A stretch of 64,000 nucleotides of DNA from Promethearchaeia archaeon (GCA_029856125.1 JAHQWJ010000107.1:1-64000); one strand, 5' to 3'. Positions 25,440 to 34,521 are shown, counted from the first letter of the stretch. The notes: a model not told the origin generated them from the sequence alone. Program-made: numbers and translations.

Positions 25440-27200
25440 ATGACAGTACCTAAATGGTATGTTGAAGATAGTAAACCTTGGTTTAAGAAATACCAAGATG
25501 GCGTCCCAAAACATCCAGAGTTTCCAGTTATTAGTTTAGGAGACTGGTTTGACCAAAAGACTGAGGAATTTGCAAAGAATAAGTGTATTTATTTCTCAAA
25601 AACATTCATGAATTATAGAGTATTGCGAAAATACACAGATTCTCTCGCTACCTCTTTATCACGGCAAGGAGTAAAAAAAGGTGATGTTGTAGCAATTCTA
25701 CTTCCAAATTGTTTCCAATTTACAATAACCTATTTTGCGACTGTTAAGTTAGGAGGAATCGTAATCCCGATTAATCCTACATATAAACCGCTAGAAATCC
25801 TTCATGTACTACAGCAAGTAAAACCTAAGGGATTGATTTGTATGGATGTAATGTATGGCCTTATTAAACCCATACAAGATAAATATAAATTTGATTTCGT
25901 GATTTCTACCTGTATTGTCGATTTAGCTGCGATTCCGCCTGCCGTTAAAGAACAATTAATTGCGGACGGAACAATTCCTAAAGGAGAAGTTCCTGGAGCC
26001 ATAGAATTTTTAGATGTATGCCAAAAACGTGGCGAAGTTGATATTCCCGAAGTGAAAATTGATCCTTTAAATGATCCGGCAGTTTATTTAATGACTGGAG
26101 GAACAACAGGTGTTCCCAAACCTGCTATTATCACTCACTATAACGCTGTTACTAATGCGAAACAAAATGTAATGTGGATGCCTGATGCATCTCACCCAAT
26201 GGCATGTATCGGTATTTTACCCATGTTCCACGCTTTTGGGATGACAATTGTTCAAAATGTGGTAATAGAAGGAGGAGACTTTAACATCCTTTACGCAAAA
26301 AGAGAACTTGACTTAAAAGAAGTTGTTGATATGATTGTAGAGGTTGGTCCTGAAGGGGGCGTTATTCTTCCAGGAGTTGAAAATCTTTTCATTGGTCTAA
26401 CTCGCTACTTAAAAGCAAATCCCGAGCCTAGATTGGAAAACATGTTTCGACTATGTGTTAGTGGTGCGGGACCGCTTCATAAACCCGTAAAGGATGCGTT
26501 TGAAGCAATTAGTAATGGAAAGCTTGTTGAGGCTTATGGACTTACAGAATGTACAACTGCAGTAAGTGTAGGCCCATTTGACGGGACGGATACACCAGGA
26601 ACCATTGGTTTACCACTACCAGGTGTTGATTGGGCTATATTCGATTCAGAAGATTTCAGTAAGGGACCATTACAGGGTTATGGAATCGACTTTACAGGAG
26701 AAATATGTGTTTGCGGTCCACAAGTAATGAAGGGTTATTTAAATAGACCTGAAGCCACAGCAGAAAATTTAAAGGAGTGGGACGGGCGAATTTGGTGTTT
26801 AACAGGAGATATTGGATACATGGATGAACATGGACAAATGGTTATTCGAGATAGAAAGAAGCAAATGATTAAATATAAGGGTTATTCAGTTTTTCCAAAA
26901 GAAGTAGAAGACTTATTAGGATCTCACCCTGCTGTAATGGAAGTAGCAGTTTCTGGGTTGCCTGATGTTGAGACGGGAGAATTAGTAAAAGCATGGGTCC
27001 AATTAGAAGACGAATCAGTGGGTAAAGTTACCTCTGAAGAGCTAATTGTTTGGAGCAAAGAAAATATTTCGCATTATAAATGCCCGAAACAAATTGAAAT
27101 TATAGACGAAATTCCAAAATCTATGGTTGGAAAAGTGCAGAGAAGGGTTTTACAAATCAACGATCCAATCTGGAAAGAGAAATACGGAGAAACTCAATAG
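25440..27200 (+). CDS. Acyl-CoA synthetase (AMP-forming), ANL superfamily
   Basis: A 586-residue AMP-forming acyl-CoA ligase of normal length. It activates a carboxylic acid with ATP to an acyl-adenylate and then to the CoA thioester. Core motifs: P-loop 'MTGGTTGVPKPAIITHYN' (~218), 'YGLTECTTAVSVG' (~366), the ATP-binding 'GDIGYMDEHGQM' (~458), the hinge 'DRKKQMIKYKGYSVFPKEVE' (~474) and the catalytic lysine in 'IPKSMVGKVQRR' (~564). The acid is probably medium or long chain, judged by family resemblance, which is weak evidence. It fits a beta-oxidation-type set with the HAD and MaoC proteins elsewhere in the window. Confidence 0.9.
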   Translation: MTVPKWYVEDSKPWFKKYQDGVPKHPEFPVISLGDWFDQKTEEFAKNKCIYFSKTFMNYRVLRKYTDSLATSLSRQGVKKGDVVAILLPNCFQFTITYFATVKLGGIVIPINPTYKPLEILHVLQQVKPKGLICMDVMYGLIKPIQDKYKFDFVISTCIVDLAAIPPAVKEQLIADGTIPKGEVPGAIEFLDVCQKRGEVDIPEVKIDPLNDPAVYLMTGGTTGVPKPAIITHYNAVTNAKQNVMWMPDASHPMACIGILPMFHAFGMTIVQNVVIEGGDFNILYAKRELDLKEVVDMIVEVGPEGGVILPGVENLFIGLTRYLKANPEPRLENMFRLCVSGAGPLHKPVKDAFEAISNGKLVEAYGLTECTTAVSVGPFDGTDTPGTIGLPLPGVDWAIFDSEDFSKGPLQGYGIDFTGEICVCGPQVMKGYLNRPEATAENLKEWDGRIWCLTGDIGYMDEHGQMVIRDRKKQMIKYKGYSVFPKEVEDLLGSHPAVMEVAVSGLPDVETGELVKAWVQLEDESVGKVTSEELIVWSKENISHYKCPKQIEIIDEIPKSMVGKVQRRVLQINDPIWKEKYGETQ

Positions 27201-27211
27201 GCCTTATTCAA

Positions 27212-27220
27212 TTTTTTTTT
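27212..27220 (+). terminator. Oligo-T terminator between convergent genes
   Basis: A run of nine T lies 12 nt after the acyl-CoA synthetase stop, followed by further T-rich sequence to about 27240. Archaeal RNA polymerase stops at such runs. The next gene faces the other way. Confidence 0.45.
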
Positions 27221-27257
27221 ATTTATTAGTTATATTTTTTAATCTTATTTGTACAAG

Positions 27258-27701
27258 TTATTCTTTAAGAGTGTAAATTGTGTCACAATGTAAATCTCCT
27301 GCCGCAACACTTTTAAGAATCTTAAGTTCGATCTTATCGCTAACCGCTTCGCGAAAATACTCGTGGTCGATTGCCATAACGGCTTCGCATAACTCCCTAG
27401 ATGTATTTTCAAGTCCAAAAGGGCACACGGTACCTTGAATGTGAAAAATTTCATCTGAACTAGAAATTATTTTAACAAAATTCGGATCAAAGCTCTTCGA
27501 AAAAGCCCGTGCTACAGTTGTTAATTTATTATCTGGTAACTTTTTCATTACTTTTAAGCCTAAAGCACGACCTTGTGTTCCACAAACCTTTTCTATAATA
27601 GGTAGTGCTTCCTTTCCGAATTTTTTATAAAATTCTTTTATCAATAGACCTTGAGCTTCTATTGGATTACTCGGCAATTTTTCTGAATTTTTTTGCCCCA
27701 T
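27258..27701 (-). CDS. L-2-amino-thiazoline-4-carboxylate hydrolase-like small protein
   Basis: A 147-residue protein resembling the ATC-hydrolase-like family (a loose group found in anaerobes and archaea). Signs are the helical N-terminal half ('IKEFYKKFGKEALPIIEKVCGTQG' split by a Gly), then 'FHIQGTVCPFGLENTSRELC' and a C-terminal 'AAGDLHCDTIYTLKE' with conserved Cys/His. Three late Cys and a His could bind a metal or form a catalytic site. The original enzyme opens a thiazoline ring on the way to L-cysteine, but most relatives have no tested function. It is 35 bp from the DUF364 gene on the same strand, and both may be one transcript. Confidence 0.5.
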   Translation of the reverse strand: MGQKNSEKLPSNPIEAQGLLIKEFYKKFGKEALPIIEKVCGTQGRALGLKVMKKLPDNKLTTVARAFSKSFDPNFVKIISSSDEIFHIQGTVCPFGLENTSRELCEAVMAIDHEYFREAVSDKIELKILKSVAAGDLHCDTIYTLKE

Positions 27702-27736
27702 TATCTTATCAACCTTAGTAAATATACTTAAGACTT

Positions 27737-28549
27737 CTAATGTTTAATAAAATTGTATTTTCTTCCAAAGTTCTTAAAGTATTTCGTTCCGCCACCCTCT
27801 TGCAAAATCTTAACTGTTGATTTAGAGTCGGTAAAAGTCATCCCTCCAACGATATCCACTCCTTTATCAAATAAAATATCAGGCAAAAAACTAATTGTCG
27901 GTCCTATTAATACAATGCATTTAGCTCTCTTTCTAAATATAGATAATATCCCTTCTAGAGTATTGTTGATTAACGAGGTCCCAGTGCAAAAAAGAATATC
28001 TACTGGTAAATCGCTTTCCTTTAAATCTTCAATATCTTTTAGTATTGGGATATTTTGATAAGAACCCTTAATCAAAGGATTGTTATCAATTATGTTAATG
28101 AATTTTGTTTTGTTCAAAATCTTTCTTATCATAGGTTTCATGAAACCAATGAAGAGTATTTTTGTATCTTGCTTTATTTTTAAAAAATCTACTAAATCTC
28201 CTTCAATCTCTTTATATGGGGATTTCACTGCTAAAATATGTTGAGATGCAGCATTTAAAGTTGCAATACCAATAATTCTTTCTAAACTAGGAGGTTGATA
28301 TGACCAACTCATTAATTCCTTAAAAGACTTATTAGTTAAGTTTCCTGCAAAATCGATATTGGTACAATTTGTTGATCGTATAATGTTGGGTAGAGTAGAG
28401 GCTAATCCTAAAAAAGGATCATAAGCGTAACTGATTAACTCGACACCCGTATACCCTAAGCCGAGAATCACTTTACTTACTTTTGGTGGTAAAATTTTAC
28501 GATATTTGTAGATATCTAATACGAGTTTAACGGTATTCTCTAAAATCAT
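27737..28549 (-). CDS. DUF364/DUF4213-type putative heavy-metal-chelation domain protein
   Basis: A 270-residue protein that matches the DUF4213-DUF364 pair. The N-terminal part has 'VILGLGYTGVELIS' and a segment with Cys-Thr-Asn and 'DFAGNLTNKSFKELMSWSY'; the C-terminal Rossmann-like part has 'TKILFIGFMKPMI', 'IIDNNPL', 'DILFCTGTSLINNTLEGIL' and 'VLIGPTISFLPDILFDKGVD'. This last arrangement is the DUF364 core, described as a likely metal- or siroheme-like ligand binder; the role is unproven. No metal transporter is close by. Confidence 0.65.
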   Translation of the reverse strand: MILENTVKLVLDIYKYRKILPPKVSKVILGLGYTGVELISYAYDPFLGLASTLPNIIRSTNCTNIDFAGNLTNKSFKELMSWSYQPPSLERIIGIATLNAASQHILAVKSPYKEIEGDLVDFLKIKQDTKILFIGFMKPMIRKILNKTKFINIIDNNPLIKGSYQNIPILKDIEDLKESDLPVDILFCTGTSLINNTLEGILSIFRKRAKCIVLIGPTISFLPDILFDKGVDIVGGMTFTDSKSTVKILQEGGGTKYFKNFGRKYNFIKH

Positions 28550-28624
28550 AAAATTTCAACCTTGTATTCTCTTATTATCTTCTTTTTATTATGTTTAATA
28601 ATCTTATTGTTTATTAAAACTCTG

Positions 28625-28632
28625 TTTAAATA
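28625..28632 (+). promoter_or_regulatory. Possible archaeal TATA box, TTTAAATA
   Basis: TTTAAATA lies 49 nt before the ATG at 28681, at the same spacing as the copy before 6379. It sits in the divergent gap with the DUF364 gene. Confidence 0.35.
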
Positions 28633-28680
28633 TGAAAGGTAATTATCTAATGTAATATTCCTTATTTTAGTGATTATTCT

Positions 28681-29061
28681 ATGGATTACATAATTATTGA
28701 AAACGAGAAAATTGGTCAAATCAAAGCTAAATTACTGGTTGACAAAAATCCTGAAACCTGTAAATCAATATGGGAAAATCTCCCTTTTAAATTGAACTTA
28801 TCTAGGTGGGGCGAAGAATTGTATGGGGAAATCCCCGTCTCAATTGGTGAGGAAAATTCACAAGTTGATTGTGAAGTAGGTGATATTGGATACTGGCCTG
28901 ATGGGAAAGGATTCTGCATCTTTTTTGGCCCTACTCCCGCGAGTAAGGATGACAAACCAAAGGCAGCATCTCCAGTGAACCTCTTTGCCAAAATTGAAGG
29001 AGATTCCAATATATTTAACCAATTTTCATCCTTTAAAGGAATGGCAAGAAAAGGAAATTAA
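28681..29061 (+). CDS. Cyclophilin-like fold protein (DUF3830/TM1367 type)
   Basis: A 126-residue small protein with the look of the cyclophilin-like beta-barrel group (TM1367/DUF3830). Typical pieces are 'KAKLLVDKNPETCKSIWENL' near the start, 'RWGEELYGEIPVSI' (~42), 'EVGDIGYWPDGKGFCIFFGP' (~67) and 'NLFAKIEGDSNIF' (~100). The family keeps the barrel but lacks prolyl-isomerase residues; its function is unknown. It stands alone between oppositely facing genes. Confidence 0.65.
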   Translation: MDYIIIENEKIGQIKAKLLVDKNPETCKSIWENLPFKLNLSRWGEELYGEIPVSIGEENSQVDCEVGDIGYWPDGKGFCIFFGPTPASKDDKPKAASPVNLFAKIEGDSNIFNQFSSFKGMARKGN

Positions 29062-29186
29062 AGAATTTCTAATTTTTCTAAGAAATAAGACTTTTAAAAA
29101 TTGTACTAGACCATTATTATTTATCAATTAAATTAACGTATTATACAAAAAGAGAAAAGAAAAAAAAGAATTTCTTCATGGTGTTT

Positions 29187-30890
29187 TTATGAAGTTCTAA
29201 CCCTCAGATGCGAGGCACGACTAGTGACAACATCAACTACCGTAGGTTTATCACTTTTAAAACCTTTTTCAAGGGCAGGTCGAAGATCATCTAGTTCTTC
29301 AACACGAATTCCTTCCACACCCATTGAATTTGCGATATCGGCAAAATTTGTTTCAGGGTACTCTGCAAGAGGTCTACTTTTTCTAGAAAAGAAATCTCGT
29401 ACATTTCCTAAGCTTTGATTGTTAAACACTACGTACATGAGAGGTATGTTATATTGCTTCACAGTTTCAAAGTTATAAAGAGACATCATCATACCGCCAT
29501 CTCCAACCGCACTGACAACTTTTCCCTGCTTATTTAGCAGTTGAGCGGCCACCGAAGCACTGGGACCCCAAGCCATTCCAGCCGCACCACCAGGACCGAT
29601 TACCTGTCCGGCTTTTTTAGATTTGAACATTTTACAGAACCATATTCTGTTGTTCCCGGCATCCAAAACAAGCAGATCTTCTTCTCTAATTAGTTCATTG
29701 AGTTCTTTTACGATCCTTTCAGGTTCTATAGGTACTTTAGTTGAATCATACCATTTATTGGTGAAAAACTCATTTTCGGTTTTAGCCTTTAATTCCAGTA
29801 TGGTTGAAATCCTCTTTTGTACATCAATTTGTGGATTTTTTGCCTTAATAGTGTTAATTATCGCCCTTAAACCTAATTTTGCATCCGAAGTTGCACCTAG
29901 AGTTGCCGGATATGTCCAGGCTGCATTGCGGGGTTCAATATCAATATGGAGTAGTTTCTGATTTTCAACATCAATAAATTTTTTACTACAATCATTAGTA
30001 TTATCGGGAGCAAGGCAAGTTCCTACGGCAAGAATGGTATCTGCCTTACCTATAAGATCTGTAGCTAACTTCTGTCCCCGACCGGCCATCACACCTAAAG
30101 CGAGGTCGTGAGTTTCTGCAATACTACTTTTTCCCATATAACTTGTAGCAACGGGCATTCCGATCAGTTCGGCAAGTTCTTGTACTTCTTCATAAGCACT
30201 TGAAACATGAATTCCCCTCCCGCATATTAAGACAGGGTTCTCTGCGTTGATTAAATAATCTACCATCTTCTCAGCATCAGATTTTGCTATGCTTGGTGGA
30301 CTCACGCTAAGATATCCTTTTGTTGGATATATTGGTGGATCTAAACCGGCGGGATCATCAATAAATCCTCCAATGGAAGTCATTTTGGTGATTACTGCAG
30401 CTGGACCCGGTCTTCCAGAAATTGCGTGTTTTATCGCAATTTGCACACCGTAAACGACGTCTTTAGGTGAGGTTGCAAATGTAGTAAATTTTGTCATCGA
30501 ACGAAACATATTTGGCAGATCAACGGAACCATATGCCCCCGATCCGCATTGATATGGACCGCGAAGACTCAAGTTGCTCCAATCTGAAACATCTGTTATT
30601 ATCAGCATCGGAGAGCCAGCAAGAAAGGCTTCAACTATACCGAATGCTCCATTAGTGCCTATCCATAATCCTTGACCTAATAAAAGACCAGGTTTTTTAG
30701 TAATCCTTCCGTAAATATCTGCCATCGCAGAAGCACCACCTTCGTGACGGGTGACGATTACATTAATTTTATCACTGTGTTGATAGAGCGCTTCTATTAG
30801 AAATTGAGTATAACCCCCCGGTAAACAAAAAGCGTGGTCTATTCCTGCTTGAGTGATTGCCTTAACAACTAAATCTATAACTCTTGGCAT
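29187..30890 (-). CDS. Thiamine-diphosphate-dependent enzyme, acetolactate synthase-like
   Basis: A 567-residue ThDP enzyme with the usual three domains. The catalytic Glu of the pyrimidine domain is in 'VTRHEGGASAMADIYGR' (~46-62); the central domain has 'NAENPVLICGRGIHV' (~217); the C-terminal pyrophosphate domain has 'GPGGAAGMAWGPS' (~430) and the GDG...N metal site 'VGDGGMMMSLYNFETV' ending 'VVFNN' (~460-490). Relatives include acetolactate synthase, benzoylformate decarboxylase and sulfoacetaldehyde acetyltransferase. No regulatory IlvN subunit or other branched-chain gene is next to it, so a catabolic ThDP role is as likely as acetolactate formation. Confidence 0.82.
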   Translation of the reverse strand: MPRVIDLVVKAITQAGIDHAFCLPGGYTQFLIEALYQHSDKINVIVTRHEGGASAMADIYGRITKKPGLLLGQGLWIGTNGAFGIVEAFLAGSPMLIITDVSDWSNLSLRGPYQCGSGAYGSVDLPNMFRSMTKFTTFATSPKDVVYGVQIAIKHAISGRPGPAAVITKMTSIGGFIDDPAGLDPPIYPTKGYLSVSPPSIAKSDAEKMVDYLINAENPVLICGRGIHVSSAYEEVQELAELIGMPVATSYMGKSSIAETHDLALGVMAGRGQKLATDLIGKADTILAVGTCLAPDNTNDCSKKFIDVENQKLLHIDIEPRNAAWTYPATLGATSDAKLGLRAIINTIKAKNPQIDVQKRISTILELKAKTENEFFTNKWYDSTKVPIEPERIVKELNELIREEDLLVLDAGNNRIWFCKMFKSKKAGQVIGPGGAAGMAWGPSASVAAQLLNKQGKVVSAVGDGGMMMSLYNFETVKQYNIPLMYVVFNNQSLGNVRDFFSRKSRPLAEYPETNFADIANSMGVEGIRVEELDDLRPALEKGFKSDKPTVVDVVTSRASHLRVRTS

Positions 30891-31007
30891 CTTATAATTT
30901 CCTTTTATTCTAATTAGATTTAATTATATTTTAAGTCATTTGAATTTATAATTATTCTTATATTAGATTTTTTAATTCAGAAGAGAATACCAATTATAAG
31001 AGATTAA

Positions 31008-31352
31008 TTAAATATAAGAGGAGATATCTTCAAATTTGATCTTATAAATCTCACTCCAAGTATCAAACTCTTCTTGTGTCAATAAATGAAATTCAAACGG
31101 ATGACTAAGCGGTAATCCCGATTTTTCTTCTATGTTGGCAATTATTTCTGCTCTTTTTAAATGTTTTTTAGGGACTTCTGCAATAATTAGAATATCGATA
31201 TCACTAGCAGCTACTAAATTTCCTTCAAGTATGCTCCCAAAAAGATATATTTGAGATTCTTTTAAAACAAGTTTAATGTTCTTGTTGATTATTTTCAAGT
31301 ATTTCCTATGATTTTTAATCATTTCTTTTGTTTTAATCAATAAATCTAACAT
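31008..31352 (-). CDS. MNT-type minimal nucleotidyltransferase (antitoxin partner of HEPN)
   Basis: A 114-residue nucleotidyltransferase. The pol-beta signature is 'YLFGSILEGNLVAASDIDIL' (residues ~36-55): GS, then the DxD pair that binds metal. The start overlaps the end of the HEPN gene by 20 bp, so both come from one transcript. In HEPN-MNT modules the MNT protein neutralises the HEPN RNase, sometimes by AMPylating or polyadenylating it. The length is typical of minimal members. Confidence 0.82.
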   Translation of the reverse strand: MLDLLIKTKEMIKNHRKYLKIINKNIKLVLKESQIYLFGSILEGNLVAASDIDILIIAEVPKKHLKRAEIIANIEEKSGLPLSHPFEFHLLTQEEFDTWSEIYKIKFEDISSYI

Positions 31353-31716
31353 TTTCTACAATTTTTTTTATTTCTTCAGCAATTTTTATAGCTTCTTCAG
31401 CATCTTCTTTCTCATAAGTAAAATTAAAATATCGAGAATTCAGGTAAGCACTTTCAAGAAATAGTAGAGCTTTTCTATCATATTTAAACTCATCATACTC
31501 TGTTAACTCATATAATAATGCAAATAATTTTCTAACCGAATGAGTTTTGGGTAATTCTCCTCCTTTTTCAAGGATGATGGCTTTTGTTATAAGTTGAACA
31601 GATTGCTCTGCCATAAAACATGTTAAATCCCAATCTTCTTTTTGAAATCTCTCTTTCGCTCCATCTAAAAAGTTTTTAGCACGTTTTAGAAAAAGCTCTA
31701 CTTCATCTTTATGCAT
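31333..31716 (-). CDS. HEPN domain protein (toxin partner of MNT)
   Basis: A 127-residue, all-helical HEPN protein. It shows the N-terminal 'FLKRAKNFLDGAKERFQKED' helix, 'DLTCFMAEQSVQLITKAIIL' (~30), 'GELPKTHSVRKLFALL' (~53) and the C-terminal 'AYLNSRYFNFTYEKEDAEEA' (~95), the last being the common 'AYxxSRY' HEPN ending. It is the first gene of the HEPN-MNT pair and overlaps its partner. HEPN proteins are often RNases with an Rx4-6H site; I do not see a clean copy of that motif, so toxicity is uncertain. Confidence 0.8.
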   Translation of the reverse strand: MHKDEVELFLKRAKNFLDGAKERFQKEDWDLTCFMAEQSVQLITKAIILEKGGELPKTHSVRKLFALLYELTEYDEFKYDRKALLFLESAYLNSRYFNFTYEKEDAEEAIKIAEEIKKIVENVRFID

Positions 31717-32035
31717 ATATAATAAGATTATTTTCTAACTATATAATTTTACTTCAGTATCTAAGGTTAAAGATTATTATACCTATAAAAAAAAACGCTA
31801 GAAGAAGAAAAATTAACCCTCTTTTTTTTAAGGAAAAAATGGTAAAATTGACTATATATAATCATAAAACTTAAATTAATTACTTATCTCTCTAATAAAA
31901 CCTAATTTTGAACTCAAATTTATAAAAAAGTGAAGACCTATTCATACAACAGCACCAGATCAAGACAAGAAGTTCGATAATCGCCTATTAATCATTTTCC
32001 TGATTCAATTTACTGAGATTTTAGGATTCAGTAGT
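31717..32035. other. Intergenic region with probable 5' end of the MFS gene
   Basis: This AT-rich stretch lies between the HEPN gene and the MFS transporter. Its right part (31934-32035) is open in the transporter's frame and encodes a clear first membrane helix ('RLLIIFLIQFTEILGFSS'), but no ATG, GTG or TTG occurs in that frame after the TGA at 31931. A GTG at 31930 is in the neighbouring frame. No RNA gene is seen in the left part. Confidence 0.5.
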
Positions 32036-33196
32036 GTGATGCCCATTATCCCATTTTTAGGGGTATCTTTAGGTTTGAATGAGTTTCAAGTTGGTTTAAT
32101 TCTAAGCATTTTTAGCATGTGTCAACTTTTCGCTAGTCCAATCACTGGCAAACTTAGTGATAGATATGGAAGAAAACCGTTGCTTCTATTCAGTCAAACA
32201 AGCACACTAATAGGATTTTTTCTCCTTGGAATAGCAAATAATGTCTGGATATTAGTTGCAGCTCGTCTTGTAGACGGTCTTCTTGGAAGCAATATGACCG
32301 TTGCACAAGCGTATATTAGTGATGTGACAAATCCAAAATACCGAACTAAAACATTTGGTTATTCAAGCGCGGTTTTTGGTGCTGGTTTAATATTTGGGCC
32401 TGTAATTGGTGGAATATTATCAACAATCAACTATTCGGTTCCCATGTTTTTTGCTGCTGGAGTTAGCCTTCTTTCTATAATATTAGTACTATTGTTTTTA
32501 CCCGAATCATTAAATAAAGAAGAGAGAGAAAATAAATTGGATTTTAAGTTCGGTGATATAATTCCTATTAAGGAAACTAAACGATTCTTTAAATCTGCCA
32601 AAATTCGGGGCACTTTAGTGGTTTTCTTCCTCTATACACTCGCATTTTTTATATTTATTACAACATTTGCTCTTTTTGCCAAAAAACAAATCAATGTTAC
32701 TGTCCAAGAGCTTAGTTTTTATATGGCTTGGATTGGAATTCTTAGGGTCATTTTTCAAAGTGTGCTCATCAATCCATTATTGAAGAAGTTAAGTGAAAAT
32801 ACAACTCTGAAATTAGGTGTCATTGCTATGATTTTCACAATGACATTTCTGATTTTTGCCAATAACTACTGGATCGTATATATTCCCCTTAGTTTTTTAG
32901 CATTTGGATCAGGTGTAATTCGCCCCATTCTTACAAGTAAATTAACAAAAACTGTTAAACGAGAAGAAACTGGAAGTTTAATGGGTGTAAATAACGCGTT
33001 AATCAGTATTGGTCAAATAATAACTCCTATTCTTGGTGGGTTAATCTTAATATTTCTACCTTCCCAAATGCTTCCATTCTTTTCAGCTGTTGTATTCGCG
33101 CTCATATTTCTTGTGTGGCGTTGGGCATTTGTCAAACCATTTCAAAGCGAAAAACAACAATCAGTAGAGTCAAAGGAACAAATTATTAATTTATAA
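32036..33196 (+). CDS. MFS transporter (DHA/tetracycline-resistance-like), true start upstream
   Basis: A major facilitator with about 11 complete membrane segments in the 386 residues from GTG 32036. The loop 'GKLSDRYGRKPLLLFSQTST' near residue 37 is the MFS motif A (GxLxDRxGRKxxL). 'LVDGLLGSNMTVAQAYISDVT' (~80) is the typical TM4 region. Reading upstream in frame adds the missing part of TM1, so GTG 32036 is probably internal. One extra base near 31939 would explain the loss, because removing it joins GTG 31930 (then KTIHTTAPDQDKKFDN) to this frame. The likely cargo is a drug or metabolite to be expelled. Confidence 0.8.
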   Translation: MMPIIPFLGVSLGLNEFQVGLILSIFSMCQLFASPITGKLSDRYGRKPLLLFSQTSTLIGFFLLGIANNVWILVAARLVDGLLGSNMTVAQAYISDVTNPKYRTKTFGYSSAVFGAGLIFGPVIGGILSTINYSVPMFFAAGVSLLSIILVLLFLPESLNKEERENKLDFKFGDIIPIKETKRFFKSAKIRGTLVVFFLYTLAFFIFITTFALFAKKQINVTVQELSFYMAWIGILRVIFQSVLINPLLKKLSENTTLKLGVIAMIFTMTFLIFANNYWIVYIPLSFLAFGSGVIRPILTSKLTKTVKREETGSLMGVNNALISIGQIITPILGGLILIFLPSQMLPFFSAVVFALIFLVWRWAFVKPFQSEKQQSVESKEQIINL

Positions 33197-33222
33197 TTGA
33201 TCTAATTTTAGTTTTCAATTCT

Positions 33223-33293
33223 CCATAATATCACCATAATATCAAGGTAATATTGGTATATATACATTTAATCGTGAAACTCAGCTTTCACGA
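33223..33293. repeat. Tandem repeat CCATAATATCA x2, inverted partner and 8-bp hairpin
   Basis: Two head-to-tail copies of CCATAATATCA (33223-33233, 33234-33244) are followed by a partly inverted GGTAATATTGG. About 30 bp on is a perfect 8-bp hairpin, TCGTGAAA (33272-33279) with TTTCACGA (33286-33293) and loop CTCAGC. The site lies after the MFS gene and 150 bp before the membrane protein gene. It could be an operator or RNA processing site; no function is known. Confidence 0.45.
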
Positions 33294-33444
33294 AGAAAAA
33301 AAAAAACTAAGTCAAAACCTACTTTGTCTTATCATTTGAATACTTTTTATAGAACAAATGAGAGAAATTTAAGTAGTTAGAATTCTATGAAATCTTTAAT
33401 AGTATTTAACTACTAAAAAAATATTTCCAAAATGGTCGAAACCT

Positions 33445-34410
33445 ATGGCAATACAAATAACTAAAATGATTATGCACGGCATTCTAAGCGCTGTTCTCTA
33501 CATTGCCTTACCTTTGATTCTCTTTGAAGTAATCTCTATGATGGGCCTTATGACTTTTACTCAAGAGTTTAAAACGACTATCATAATAATAGGGATTATA
33601 GGTGTTGTTTTTTCAATGCTAAGCCACGCATTTCCTAAGGACACATCAGCAAATCGCCTTATAGCATTCGGATCAACTATTTATTCTGGTATATATTTGT
33701 TTTATCTTTTCGGTGGCTTTACGCCGGGAGTTCAATTAGGAAATTATTCAATAAATGTGCCTCCTATTCAAGTACTTCTAGGTTTGCAGGTAATTGCTTG
33801 GTTATTGTTAGGTTCTTCAGGATTAAGAGCGTTAAAGTATTTAATCGAAGCAATTGAGTTACGGAAGAATAAGGAATATCGCGTAAAAAAGAAATTTAAA
33901 CTTAGTAAATTTTTTAAAGTATTAGGGACGATACTCGGGCTAATTATATTTGGGTATCTTGGTAGCATCGCTTACAGCGGGATGAACCTAGGTTTTCATT
34001 TTCATCCCACTTTTGATGTAGATCACGATGCAGGCGTTCTACCTCTTGATCCGATTGATGATACCGTTAACATCACTATTACTTTTGATCTCAACAACCA
34101 AGGATTTTACGCGATTTATGATGTTTATATTGACGCAGAATTTCGTACATTGACTAGCGCGAATGAGTCAGCACTCCCTGTAGGTGTTAAAGTAGGAGGA
34201 GCATCAAATGCCTATTTTAGTACGTTTCATTCCTTCACAAATAATACCAATAATAACATAACGCTTGTAATGGACCCAACTTATATGGTAGGATTAGCTA
34301 CTACAGATGCAACTTTAGCGCTGAAAATCTCATTTGCTACACTTTATGCTGCAATACTCATTAATTTGAATATAACAATAAACGATATCCCATGGACCGC
34401 ATTAATCTAA
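33445..34410 (+). CDS. Membrane-anchored protein with C-terminal extracytoplasmic beta domain
   Basis: A 321-residue protein I do not recognise. The first ~180 residues hold about five hydrophobic helices, the last of them near 'LGTILGLIIFGYLGSIAYSG' (~155-175). The remaining ~140 residues are polar, Asn/Thr-rich and strand-like ('DDTVNITITFDLNNQGFYAI', many NxT/S sequons), typical of a domain outside the cell that could be glycosylated. The repeating 'NITITFDLNN' pattern suggests an immunoglobulin-like or CARDB-like fold; this is inference. No catalytic motif is seen. Confidence 0.6.
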   Translation: MAIQITKMIMHGILSAVLYIALPLILFEVISMMGLMTFTQEFKTTIIIIGIIGVVFSMLSHAFPKDTSANRLIAFGSTIYSGIYLFYLFGGFTPGVQLGNYSINVPPIQVLLGLQVIAWLLLGSSGLRALKYLIEAIELRKNKEYRVKKKFKLSKFFKVLGTILGLIIFGYLGSIAYSGMNLGFHFHPTFDVDHDAGVLPLDPIDDTVNITITFDLNNQGFYAIYDVYIDAEFRTLTSANESALPVGVKVGGASNAYFSTFHSFTNNTNNNITLVMDPTYMVGLATTDATLALKISFATLYAAILINLNITINDIPWTALI

Positions 34411-34430
34411 TTTCTTAAATTTTCTATTTC

Positions 34431-34439
34431 TTTTTTTTT
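34431..34439 (+). terminator. Oligo-T terminator
   Basis: Nine T residues about 20 nt after the stop of the membrane protein gene, before the selenoprotein peroxiredoxin gene. Typical of archaeal intrinsic termination. Confidence 0.4.
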
Positions 34440-34521
34440 ATTCGTATTACCTCATCAAATCGTATTCTTTCTTAGAGAATTAATATTTTTTAGCCAATCA
34501 CTTTAAATTTGAAATCATTTT

